Positions 1-6,310 of a stretch of 10,819 nt of DNA are shown here, in pieces (the first letter of the stretch is position 1; each line of letters begins with the position of its first letter). The stretch covers positions 1-10,819 of the forward strand of contig JADFHV010000040.1 of assembly GCA_022566975.1 (NCBI GenBank). Reading direction: 5' to 3'. Made by a program: the position numbers and the translations under genes. The notes below the pieces were generated by a model. It was given only the letters and a program-made list of their open reading frames with translations. It did no database searches and was not told where the DNA came from. This DNA is from Chloroflexota bacterium. Its GTDB lineage: Bacteria > Chloroflexota > Dehalococcoidia > SAR202 > UBA11138.

Positions 1-1
1 A

Positions 2-361
2 TACCTGGAAGACCTTCAGGACCAGAAGTTCCAGGCGTTCGCCGGACTCGGGTGGGAGGCGGACTACCCTGACCCGCAGGACTTCCTGGATATCCTGTTC
101 CACTCCGAGAGCAGCATCAACCACGGCGGCTACTCCAACGCCGCACTCGACGCCGTCCTTGAAGAGGCCCGGATAGAATCGGACGTCGCCAGGCGGGTCG
201 CCCTCTACCGGCAGGCCGAGGAGATGATCGTGGCGGACGCCGCCTGGGTCCCACTCTGGTACCAGGGAGAGCGTCACGTTCTGATCAAGTCCCACGTGCA
301 GAACTACAGGATAACGCCCATGATCATTCCCAAGCTTCGAGAGGTCTACTTCGAGAAGTAG
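2..361 (+). CDS. Peptide/oligopeptide ABC transporter solute-binding protein, C-terminal part (5' truncated by window edge)
   Basis: This is an open frame from the window edge to a TAG at 359-361, giving the last 119 residues of a periplasmic or lipid-anchored binding protein that delivers peptides or similar solutes to the DppB/DppC-type permeases downstream. The family (SBP_bac_5, DppA/OppA-like) is recognisable from its C-terminal signature: GWEADYPDPQDFL, then LFHS, NHGGYSNAALDAVLEEAR, and a helix with RRVALYRQAEEMI followed by DAAWVPLWY. The GYSN stretch and the LYRQAEE...VPL pattern are typical of lobe I closing over the ligand. The signal peptide and most of the ligand pocket lie outside the window, so the substrate cannot be read. 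A strong hairpin ends the gene at 399-426. The same-strand permeases begin 300 bases on, which suggests one transport locus with the binding protein expressed more strongly. Confidence 0.9.
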   Translation, partial: YLEDLQDQKFQAFAGLGWEADYPDPQDFLDILFHSESSINHGGYSNAALDAVLEEARIESDVARRVALYRQAEEMIVADAAWVPLWYQGERHVLIKSHVQNYRITPMIIPKLREVYFEK

Positions 362-398
362 CAGAGCGAGCTGCAGACCCGCGCCGTGCGGCGAAGGA

Positions 399-426
399 GC
401 TGCCCCAGCCCGGAGGCTGGGGCAGC
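399..426 (+). terminator. Intrinsic (or partial read-through) terminator after the binding-protein gene
   Basis: A perfect 12-bp GC-rich stem (GCTGCCCCAGCC at 399-410 and its complement at 415-426) closes on a four-base CGGA loop. It begins 37 bases past the stop codon and is followed by TTGTGTT, a weak T tract. It probably ends most binding-protein transcripts and lets a fraction continue into the permease genes, a common arrangement in ABC import operons. The weak T tract also allows a role as a 3'-end stabilising hairpin. Confidence 0.75.
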
Positions 427-661
427 TTGTGTTCAGGGGTCGCCAGGTTTATCCTTTCCCCACCTGGGAGAGTGCTAAGTCCCGCACAATGAAATCCCGA
501 CCCGTACCCGGTTACGTAACAGATCATGTGAGCCCCAATAGCCATCGTCGGTCGTGTAACGTGTCATCTGTCTCACAGACCGCCGTACCAGGCCACTCCG
601 GACGAGGATGCGCCCGCCGACTCTTAGACGTCTCTGGGGCTTTACCTACGGGGGCTAAACG
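427..661 (+). other. Non-coding gap between binding protein and permease genes
   Basis: No credible gene is visible here. The short open frames lack family resemblance and ribosome sites. It holds a perfect 10-bp palindrome, GTTACGTAAC, at 511-520. A loose six-base inverted pair, ACAGAT at 519-524 and ATCTGT at 566-571, flanks a GTGTAACGTG stretch at 554-563. No sigma70-type promoter with both boxes was found. The palindrome is a possible operator for dppBC, but this is conjecture. A GGGGGC run at about 650-655 may serve as the ribosome site for the ATG at 662. Confidence 0.45.
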
Positions 662-1591
662 ATGGGGATATACGTAGTCCGCCGGCTGCTCTGGCTGCCC
701 TTCCTGCTGTTCGCCGTCACGCTGGTCACCTTCGCTCTGGGGCGCTTCGGGCCGGGCGATCCGGTGGTGGTGATGCTGGGTAACCGCTACACGGAGGAGA
801 GGGCCAAACCGCTGCGCCAGGCCCTTGGACTCGACCGCCCCTTCTTTGTCCAGTACGGCGACTACATGTGGGGAGTCCTGAGGGGTGACCTGGGAGAGAG
901 CCTCAGGTTCCGGGGGCGGGCCGTCAGGGATCTGCTCGGGCCGAAGATGTGGGTGTCCTTCCAGGTTAACATCGCGGCCATGGCCGTCAGTCTCGGCATC
1001 GGACTGCCGGTGGGGTTCATGATTGCTCATAAGCAGGGCATGTGGATGGACCCGGCTACCGTCGCGGGGTTCCTGATCCTGATGTCTATCCCCATCATGG
1101 TCACCATCCCCTTCTTGCTGTGGATCTTCTGTCTGAAGCTGAGCTTGGTGCCGTGCTCCGGCTGGGGCGGCTTCTGGGACCTGCGCATGGTCATTCCCGC
1201 GGCTAGCATGGGGATCCTGGGAGTCGCCGGCCTGGCCCGGCTCATGCGCGCCAGCACCCTGGACGTCATGGGCCAGGACTTCATCCGCACGGCGTACGCC
1301 AAAGGTCTCTCCGGCTTCACCGTGGACTCGCGCCATATACTCAAGAACGCGATGATACCCATCATCACAATCCTCTCCTTCTCCCTGGCGGGAATTATGA
1401 CGACCAGCTTCATCGTGGAGCGGATAGTCGGGTTCCCCGGTGTGGGGAACCTGCTGATCGACTCCATTTTCAACAGGGACTATCCTGTGATAATGGCCTT
1501 CACCCTGATCACTTCGACCGCCTTTGTGATGGCGAATCTCGCGGCGGACCTCTCATACGCCTTCATAGACCCCAGGATCCGCTACAAGTAG
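662..1591 (+). CDS. dppB: Peptide-type ABC transporter permease, DppB/OppB family
   Basis: An integral inner-membrane subunit of a dipeptide/oligopeptide-type importer, 309 residues, normal for the family. The N-terminus (GIYVVRRLLWLPFLLFAVTL) is the standard first membrane helix preceded by basic residues. It is followed by the conserved FGPGDP turn and LGLDRPFFVQYGDYMWGVLRGDLGESLRF in the first outside loop. Further hydrophobic helices lie near residues 102-123, 136-160, 177-194, 233-252 and 277-300. The cytoplasmic EAA loop that docks on the ATPase lies at about 205-232 (DFIRTAYAKGLS...HILKNAMIP). The conserved FIVERIVGFPGVGNLL and FIDPRIRY end confirm the family. The start at 662 is preceded by a G-rich run. 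The downstream permease starts one base after the stop, so the two are almost surely translated together. Substrate is unproven: this family carries peptides, nickel, glutathione and some sugars. The symbol is by family, not by proven orthology. Confidence 0.92.
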   Translation: MGIYVVRRLLWLPFLLFAVTLVTFALGRFGPGDPVVVMLGNRYTEERAKPLRQALGLDRPFFVQYGDYMWGVLRGDLGESLRFRGRAVRDLLGPKMWVSFQVNIAAMAVSLGIGLPVGFMIAHKQGMWMDPATVAGFLILMSIPIMVTIPFLLWIFCLKLSLVPCSGWGGFWDLRMVIPAASMGILGVAGLARLMRASTLDVMGQDFIRTAYAKGLSGFTVDSRHILKNAMIPIITILSFSLAGIMTTSFIVERIVGFPGVGNLLIDSIFNRDYPVIMAFTLITSTAFVMANLAADLSYAFIDPRIRYK

Positions 1592-1592
1592 C

Positions 1593-2576
1593 ATGAGATC
1601 AGCCGAAAAGTTGGCGCTGGGCGAGCTCGCCCTCACAGGCGAGAGGACCGTTCGAAGCCAGGGGCATCTGGCGCGGGCATGGTCGAGGCTGTTGCGAAAG
1701 AAGCTCGCCATGGCCTGTGTAGCCGTGCTCGTGCTCCTGTACACCGGCGCCATCTTCGTCGAGTGGATCTCTCCATACGGCTACGACGACCAGGACTATA
1801 CGGTCATCAGGAAGGGGCCGAGCCTCCAGCACTGGTTCGGCACCGACTTCGCCGGCCGCGACCACCTGACACGGGTCATATGGGGAATACAGAACTCTAT
1901 GATTATCACCGGGGTGGCCATGGCCACAGGCGGGCTCGTCATCGGCGTGACCCTGGGGCTCATCTCCGGCTACTTTGGCGGGCGCGCCGACGCGGTCATC
2001 CAGCGGACCGGAGAGGTGTTCGCTTCGTTCCCCGATATCTTCCTGGTGATCATCCTGGCCGCTACGTTAAAGCCCAGGGTCCTGGGTTGGGTCAGGACGA
2101 TAGAGGACAACACTTTCCTGGATGGCCTGGTACGCAGCGGCGTGGCCGACTACCTCGTCATATCCCTGGCGCTGGTGGCGTTCGGCTGGTTCGGCATGGC
2201 GAGGCTTGTGCGAGGGCAGGTCCTGACCCTGAAGGAAACTCAGTACGTCGAGGCGGCCCAGGCCATCGGCTCCTCGACTCCCAGGATCCTCTTCGTTCAC
2301 GTCCTGCCCAATGCCATCAGCCCCATCGTGGTCATGGTCACCATGGGGATGGGCGTCTTCATCGGGACGGAGATCATCCTGGGATTTCTCGGACTGGGCG
2401 TACAGCCGCCACGCCCAAGCCTCGGGGTGATGCTGCGCGAGTTTGGCAGCATTCCAGCTCTCCGGAGCAACCCATGGCTGTTGCTCGGCCCAGGCCTCGT
2501 CGCGACGTTACTGGTCCTCTCCTGGAACCTGCTCGGCGACGCCCTTAACGACGTTCTCAACCCCCGCACCAGGTAG
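1593..2576 (+). CDS. dppC: Peptide-type ABC transporter permease, DppC/OppC family
   Basis: The second membrane subunit of the importer, 327 residues, pairing with the DppB-like subunit. Residues 1-40 form a basic cytoplasmic leader (SRLLRKKLAM) before the first helix at about 38-58, as in the OppC N-terminal domain. The signature HWFGTDFAGRDHLTRVIWG sits at 80-98. Helices follow near 102-125, 148-160, 186-205, 243-264 and 297-316. The EAA loop is at 218-242 (YVEAAQAIGSSTPRILFVHVLPN), followed by the conserved EIILGFLGLGVQPPRPSLGVML and the WNLLGDALNDVLNPR ending. The ATG lies one base after the dppB-like stop, which implies translational coupling, since no clear ribosome site is present. No ATPase (DppD/DppF) gene follows; the next gene is a dehydrogenase with its own promoter. 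The ATP-hydrolysing subunits must lie upstream of the window or elsewhere. Confidence 0.92.
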   Translation: MRSAEKLALGELALTGERTVRSQGHLARAWSRLLRKKLAMACVAVLVLLYTGAIFVEWISPYGYDDQDYTVIRKGPSLQHWFGTDFAGRDHLTRVIWGIQNSMIITGVAMATGGLVIGVTLGLISGYFGGRADAVIQRTGEVFASFPDIFLVIILAATLKPRVLGWVRTIEDNTFLDGLVRSGVADYLVISLALVAFGWFGMARLVRGQVLTLKETQYVEAAQAIGSSTPRILFVHVLPNAISPIVVMVTMGMGVFIGTEIILGFLGLGVQPPRPSLGVMLREFGSIPALRSNPWLLLGPGLVATLLVLSWNLLGDALNDVLNPRTR

Positions 2577-2606
2577 CCTCCACCGCCGTCCGCAAGCCCA
2601 CGCCTG

Positions 2607-2635
2607 TTGACAGCCGTCTGACCCCGGCCTAAACT
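2607..2635 (+). promoter_or_regulatory. Candidate sigma70-type promoter for the 2-hydroxyacid dehydrogenase gene
   Basis: A perfect -35 box TTGACA (2607-2612), a 17-base spacer and TAAACT (2630-2635, 4 of 6 matches) as -10. The expected start of transcription is near 2642, 26 bases before the ATG. The -10 is flanked by an inverted repeat, CGGCC at 2625-2629 and GGCCG at 2636-2640, which could be an operator or chance. It suggests the dehydrogenase can be expressed apart from the permeases. Confidence 0.55.
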
Positions 2636-2667
2636 GGCCGCCAGCCCAGTCCATTTAGAACGAGCCA

Positions 2668-3639
2668 ATGGGATTCAAGCTGATCATACTGCCCCCTGCC
2701 GCGCTCGGTGAGGCCACAGTCATCGACGACTGGCCAGACAAGCTAAGGCAGGCGATACCGGACATCGATGTCACCGTGTGCAACTCGGTAGGCGAGGCTA
2801 TGGAGAGCATAGAGGATGCCGACGCCGCCTTCGGCGACATAGCGCCCGAGCTCTTCGCGAGGGCCGGCAACCTCAAGTGGATAGCCTGTCCGCAGGCCGG
2901 TCCCCGGGCCGGCTACTACCACCAGGCCCTCATCGACAGCGACGTCGTTGTCACTAACACCCGTGAGATCTACAACGATCACATCGCCTCCCACATCATG
3001 TCCATGGTCCTTGTCTTCGCTAAGGGCCTCCACGTATACATTCCCCAGCAGCACAGACGGGAGTGGCGGCCCGGATACGAGCCGATCTACCTGCCGGACT
3101 CTACGGCAGTTGTAGTGGGGGTGGGGGGCATCGGTGCCGAGACGGCCCGTCTCTGCGCCGAGTTCGGCATGAGGGTGCTCGGGGTGGACCCACGCAGGCC
3201 CGAGGCACCTCCGGGAGTTGCCGAGCTACACCGGCCGGACTCCCTCAGCGACGTCCTGCCGCGAGGCGACTTCGTCATCGTGACCGTGCCCGAGACACTG
3301 GAGACTCAGGGGATGTTCGCGGCGGCCCAGTTCGCCAGCATGAAGCCCAGCGCCTTCTTCATCAACATAGGACGCGGCGCCACGGTCGTGCTGGGCGACC
3401 TGGTCGCCGCGCTCGAGGGTGGCCGGATAGCGGGCGCGGGATTGGATGTCTTTCAGGTCGAGCCGCTCCCCGTGGACCATCCCCTCTGGACCGCGCCAGG
3501 CGTCCTGATCACTCCCCACGTGGCGGGGATAGGGCCATATCTGAACGACAGACGCGCGGAGCTCTTCATCGACAACTGCATCCGGTTCAACGAGGGCAGG
3601 ACCCTGAGGAACGTGGTGGACAAGGCCCGGTGGTTCTGA
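2668..3639 (+). CDS. NAD(P)-dependent D-2-hydroxyacid dehydrogenase (D-isomer specific family)
   Basis: A cytosolic oxidoreductase of 323 residues, the usual length, interconverting a 2-keto acid and a D-2-hydroxy acid. The N-terminal lobe (1-105) forms the substrate domain. The Rossmann core begins at about 146 with the dinucleotide motif GVGGIG at 151-156. An acidic D174 follows the second strand (GVDPRRP), which argues for NAD over NADP, though the two arginines after it soften this. Catalytic residues expected for the family are present: Arg236 in NIGRG, Glu265 in VEPLP and His284 in TPHVAG, with LDVFQVEPLPVDHPLW intact. Substrate is not readable; glyoxylate/hydroxypyruvate reductase, lactate or 2-ketoacid roles are all possible. 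The gene sits after a peptide-type importer but has its own candidate promoter. It converges on a tRNA gene, with 50 bases between and no obvious terminator. Confidence 0.88.
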   Translation: MGFKLIILPPAALGEATVIDDWPDKLRQAIPDIDVTVCNSVGEAMESIEDADAAFGDIAPELFARAGNLKWIACPQAGPRAGYYHQALIDSDVVVTNTREIYNDHIASHIMSMVLVFAKGLHVYIPQQHRREWRPGYEPIYLPDSTAVVVGVGGIGAETARLCAEFGMRVLGVDPRRPEAPPGVAELHRPDSLSDVLPRGDFVIVTVPETLETQGMFAAAQFASMKPSAFFINIGRGATVVLGDLVAALEGGRIAGAGLDVFQVEPLPVDHPLWTAPGVLITPHVAGIGPYLNDRRAELFIDNCIRFNEGRTLRNVVDKARWF

Positions 3640-3689
3640 CTATGATTACAACGCCCTGGCCGCCGCCCTGGGCCGCGAATGAGGGAAAG

Positions 3690-3761
3690 TACCCCCGGTG
3701 GGACTCGAACCCACGCACCTGGCTCCGGAGGCCAGTGCTCTATCCGCTGAGCTACGGGGGC
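3690..3761 (-). tRNA. tRNA-Arg (anticodon CCG)
   Basis: Read on the minus strand from 3761, the sequence folds into a full cloverleaf. The acceptor is GCCCCCG paired with CGGGGGT (first pair G-U), then TA. The D arm is GCTC-AGCGGATA-GAGC. The anticodon arm CTGGC-CTCCGGA-GCCAG has CCG in the loop. A four-base variable loop and the T arm GTGGG-TTCGAGT-CCCAC follow. The discriminator is A and the CCA tail is not encoded. The D-loop A, the anticodon and the overall sequence closely resemble bacterial tRNA-Arg(CCG), which reads CGG codons. Confidence 0.96.
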
Positions 3762-3771
3762 GGATGCCCAG

Positions 3772-3800
3772 AATATAACAGCTAGCCTCCGCCTCAACAA
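3772..3800 (-). promoter_or_regulatory. Promoter of the tRNA-Arg gene
   Basis: On the minus strand, TTGTTG (3800-3795), a 17-base spacer and TATATT (3777-3772, 5 of 6 matches to TATAAT). The -10 ends 10 bases before the tRNA 5' end, so the leader would be only three or four bases. The position and spacing suit a tRNA promoter. Confidence 0.65.
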
Positions 3801-3857
3801 GCTAATGGTGCCTGATAAGGCTGCTTGCAGCCGTTTCCAAAGTGGGGCTAAGGGGGC

Positions 3858-3886
3858 TTGACATCCGCCAGCATCGTTAATATCAT
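3858..3886 (+). promoter_or_regulatory. Strong sigma70-type promoter for the collagen-like lipoprotein
   Basis: A perfect TTGACA (3858-3863), a 17-base spacer and TATCAT (3881-3886, 5 of 6). This is the best promoter in the window. The transcript would begin near 3893 and carry a leader of about 118 bases before the TTG start at 4011. The leader holds a perfect 7-bp hairpin (3905-3911 with 3917-3923). It also holds an alternative pairing, CTGTCG at 3902-3907 with CGACAG at 3934-3939, that shares bases with the first. Confidence 0.75.
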
Positions 3887-3995
3887 TAGGCCGCCGTTCG
3901 ACTGTCGCCGGGTGTACCGGCGAAATCTTTGTTCGACAGGGCGCCACGTAAAGAAACCCGTTCCTACGGTCTAGTGGGCGCTGTTGGATTCTCCT

Positions 3996-4005
3996 AAAGA
4001 GGGGG
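3996..4005 (+). promoter_or_regulatory. Ribosome binding site that fixes the lipoprotein start
   Basis: AAGAGGGGG lies five bases before a TTG at 4011. This site, together with the fact that translation from 4011 begins exactly at a classic signal peptide (MRKRF plus a hydrophobic run), favours 4011 over the in-frame TTG at 3984. The upstream TTG has no ribosome site and would add nine residues before the signal. Confidence 0.7.
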
Positions 4006-4010
4006 TCAAA

Positions 4011-4853
4011 TTGAGAAAGCGTTTTTCTATAGGGGGTTTCCTAGCCCTGCTCTCTCTGTTCGCGTTGGTCCTCGTGGCCTGCGAGGGACCGAGTGGTACG
4101 CGAGGTCTGCCCGGAGAACCTGGCAACCCCGGTAATGCGGGCTTCCCGGGAGTACAGGGCGTATCCGGTGACCCGGGCCTGCCCGGCCTGCCCGGTAACC
4201 CTGGTAACCCGGGGCCTCCTGGGCCTGCGGGGCCGGCCGGTGCCCCAGGCGCGGACGCTGTTGCGCCCCAGGGCGGCCTGGCCATCAGCAAGGCCACAAT
4301 GACCATGGAAGAGCCGTTCGCGGTATGGGGTTCCGGGTTCAGGCCCGGCGAGCCCGTCATCATCAGCCTATGGGTTGACGACGTCATTCGGCCGATCCTG
4401 GGCAACGTCACCGCCAACGGTTCCGGCGCCTTCATGTCGAGCTTCGACTCGGCCGGCCAGCAGGAAGGTGTGGTCGACAAGGCGCAGGGCATCAGGACGA
4501 TCGTGGCGATCGGCGCCGACGGCAGCACAGCCAGCGAGCCCGTCAACATCGTGACGTTCAGGATCGCGGACCCGAGCCCAGGCACAAGCATGGTAGTGGG
4601 ATCCGTCGTATCGGGCGAGTCGACGACGGTGTGGGGCGCCGGATTCCTCCCCGGCGAGGGCGTAGCAATCTCCATCCTCGGCGCGTTGCCGGATGGCGGA
4701 GACAAGGTGGTGGTTGGCGACAATGCCAACGACTTCGGTGCCTTCATGTTCGAGGCCACTATCAGTCTCGACCCCGGGACATACACCCTCATCGGCAGAG
4801 GCGGCCTTGGATCGGTGGCGACTGCTCCCCTGGTAGTTACAGAAGAGAAGTAG
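4011..4853 (+). CDS. Collagen-like lipoprotein with two repeated C-terminal domains
   Basis: A predicted surface lipoprotein of 280 residues of unknown role. Residues 1-23 are a lipoprotein signal (basic MRKR, then a hydrophobic core) ending in the lipobox LVAC, so Cys24 would be lipidated. Directly after Cys-Glu come 19 unbroken Gly-X-Y triplets (residues 26-82), rich in GLP, GNP, GPA and GPP, enough for a short collagen-type triple helix. A linker (AVAPQGG) leads to two related domains. The first is at about 93-178, with [16 protein letters not shown]. The second is at about 193-276, with [16 protein letters not shown]. They lie 102 residues apart and both end in a G-AFM strand; they look like small beta-sandwich modules. 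The protein is probably a trimer anchored in the membrane, holding its C-terminal heads outward. Adhesion or solute binding are guesses. It has its own strong promoter and terminator, so it is monocistronic. Confidence 0.88.
   Translation: MRKRFSIGGFLALLSLFALVLVACEGPSGTRGLPGEPGNPGNAGFPGVQGVSGDPGLPGLPGNPGNPGPPGPAGPAGAPGADAVAPQGGLAISKATMTMEEPFAVWGSGFRPGEPVIISLWVDDVIRPILGNVTANGSGAFMSSFDSAGQQEGVVDKAQGIRTIVAIGADGSTASEPVNIVTFRIADPSPGTSMVVGSVVSGESTTVWGAGFLPGEGVAISILGALPDGGDKVVVGDNANDFGAFMFEATISLDPGTYTLIGRGGLGSVATAPLVVTEEK
4087..4257 (+). repeat. Gly-X-Y coding repeat (19 triplets)
   Basis: A 9-bp periodic coding repeat, GGN-NNN-NNN, spans residues 26-82 of the lipoprotein. Several units are nearly identical at DNA level, such as the adjacent GGCCTGCCC units near 4177-4193 and the GGTAACCC units near 4194-4212. 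Such repeats tend to change length by slippage, so the triplet number may vary among strains. Confidence 0.85.
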
Positions 4854-4879
4854 CGCGGTACACGACAGCGGAATATAAT

Positions 4880-4912
4880 AAAAGCCCCCGCGCTCATCAC
4901 GCGGGGGCTTTT
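4880..4912. terminator. Bidirectional intrinsic terminator between convergent genes
   Basis: A perfect 13-bp stem (AAAAGCCCCCGCG at 4880-4892, complement at 4900-4912) with a seven-base loop. It has an A tract on one side and TTTTGTTTGTT on the other, so it can act on both strands. It lies 26 bases past the lipoprotein stop and 71 bases past the stop of the minus-strand membrane protein, ending both transcription units. Confidence 0.93.
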
Positions 4913-4983
4913 GTTTGTTGACTCACCTCCGGGATTCGGGGTGGTTGACACGGAGCCTGTTCTGGCGATGGCCAGGCGCCGGC

Positions 4984-6258
4984 CTAGCCGCTGCTGCTCG
5001 TCCGAGTGCCTGACCTGGTAACTCTGAGTCTCTTGAGACGCCGGCCTACTGTGGACATGACCTCGACCCGGAGGCCATCGTACTCCACGGCGTCTCCAGC
5101 GCTGGGGATCTTGCCCAGCCGTTGGTAGACAAATCCGCCAATCGTGTCAAAGCCGTCCCCTTCGACGTCGAGGCTCAACAGCTCGTTGAGCTGCTCCAGA
5201 CCGACGCCGGCGTCTATGATGAACTCGTCGCGGCCGACTGTCTGTATCTCAGGCTCTCCCAGCTCGAACTCGTCCCGAATCTCCCCGACTATCTCCTCCA
5301 GGAGGTCCTCGATGGTAACCAGCCCCGATACGCCCCCGTATTCGTCCACCACGATCGCAAGGTGGACGCGCTTGCCCTGGAACTCACTCAAAAGCGCTTC
5401 CAGGCTCTTCAACTCCGGGATGAACAGCGCCGGACGTATTAGACTGTCGACCAGTACGCCCGATGCCTTGCTGTTGCGGACCAGCTCCTGAAGAATGTCC
5501 CTGGCGTAGGCAACGCCCTCGACGTGATCTAGGTCGCCCCGGTAGATGGGAATCCTGCTGTGACCGCCCCTGACCATCAGCTCGGCCAGCTCGGCGATGG
5601 GCGTCCCTATCTCTGCCGCCACGATATCCAGGCGCGGGACCATTATCTCCCGCGCCACTGTGGTATCCAGACGGACAACGCCGTGGATCATTCTGACCTC
5701 GCGCTCGTCTAGGGGCTCTGCGGCGGCCTCGAGGGGCAGGTCGATTTCGGTAGGGATCATCTCGGGCCCGGACCCCCTTCGGTCGTCCTCTGCGCTACCT
5801 GTTCGCCAGAAGATTAGCGCCCCCGGCGATAGCAGCGGCCCCATGAGCCAGGTGAGGAGGCCGACGCCGCCCGCGATCTTGAGCGAGATACGCTCGCCGT
5901 GCCTGGATGCAATGGCATCCGTGGCCAGGTGGACGGCGCCGAGGAAGACAAGAACGGCGAGGCCGACCAGCCCGATGGCTGCCCACGCGACGCCCATGTG
6001 GACGATAACGACCGCGACCGCGGAGACCAGGGCCGAGGAGAGGGACACCACTCGGATCAGGGCGACCGCATTGGCTGGCCCCGCCGAGAGGCTGTGCAGA
6101 CGCTCCAGGGCCGCCGAGCCGGCTACATCCTGGGATACGAGGTGCTGGACTCGCTCTCGTCGAACGGAGCTTACGCTCGTCTCAGCGAGCGACGCGATAG
6201 CGAAGCCGACCAGAGAAGCGGCTAGGGCTATCGCCGATAGTAAACCGTCGGTCTCCAT
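4984..6258 (-). CDS. CNNM/CBS/CorC-domain membrane protein (hemolysin C / CorC family)
   Basis: A 424-residue membrane protein of the family linked to magnesium/cobalt efflux and often called hemolysin-related. The N-terminal CNNM (DUF21) part spans about 1-150, with hydrophobic helices near 5-25, 64-87, 91-112 and 128-150. A pair of CBS domains, which bind adenine nucleotides, lies at about 196-262 ([15 protein letters not shown]...[17 protein letters not shown]) and 270-332 ([16 protein letters not shown]...[24 protein letters not shown]). The C-terminal CorC/HlyC domain is at about 337-415 ([20 protein letters not shown]). The ATG at 6258 is chosen because the first helix starts just after it. 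The open frame runs upstream into glmU, but that extension is arginine-rich and looks like read-through of another frame. The start lies 52 bases after the glmU stop, on the same strand, so the two are probably co-transcribed. Ion specificity is not readable. Confidence 0.88.
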   Translation of the reverse strand: METDGLLSAIALAASLVGFAIASLAETSVSSVRRERVQHLVSQDVAGSAALERLHSLSAGPANAVALIRVVSLSSALVSAVAVVIVHMGVAWAAIGLVGLAVLVFLGAVHLATDAIASRHGERISLKIAGGVGLLTWLMGPLLSPGALIFWRTGSAEDDRRGSGPEMIPTEIDLPLEAAAEPLDEREVRMIHGVVRLDTTVAREIMVPRLDIVAAEIGTPIAELAELMVRGGHSRIPIYRGDLDHVEGVAYARDILQELVRNSKASGVLVDSLIRPALFIPELKSLEALLSEFQGKRVHLAIVVDEYGGVSGLVTIEDLLEEIVGEIRDEFELGEPEIQTVGRDEFIIDAGVGLEQLNELLSLDVEGDGFDTIGGFVYQRLGKIPSAGDAVEYDGLRVEVMSTVGRRLKRLRVTRSGTRTSSSG

Positions 6259-6310
6259 CTTTGAGTACGCTCGGGTGATGACACTCGCTGGGTGTCGCGC
6301 GTGCCCCCGT

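Noticed and set aside
524..1336. Long minus-strand open frame opposite the dppB-like gene (270 codons)
   Set aside because: The translation is rich in His, Pro, Arg, Asp and Gln, typical of a shadow frame in GC-rich DNA; the plus-strand permease is unmistakable.
1679..2548. Long plus-strand open frame inside the dppC-like gene (289 codons)
   Set aside because: Composition rich in Arg, Gly, His and Pro with no domain; it is a shadow of dppC in another frame.
3640..3689. Possible terminator between the dehydrogenase and tRNA-Arg
   Set aside because: The stretch has imperfect GCCCTGG-type direct repeats but no stable stem with a T run in either direction.
4874..4879. A perfect TATAAT just after the lipoprotein stop codon
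   Set aside because: No -35 box at a proper distance (the place is inside the gene end), and the terminator follows at once, so a transcript from it would stop immediately.
3971..4951. Minus-strand open frame opposite the collagen-like gene (326 codons) that also looks Gly/Pro-rich
   Set aside because: Gly-X-Y codons (GGN CCN) read as Pro/Gly-rich on the complement too, so the repeat is a mirror effect. The plus frame has the promoter, ribosome site, signal peptide, lipobox and terminator.
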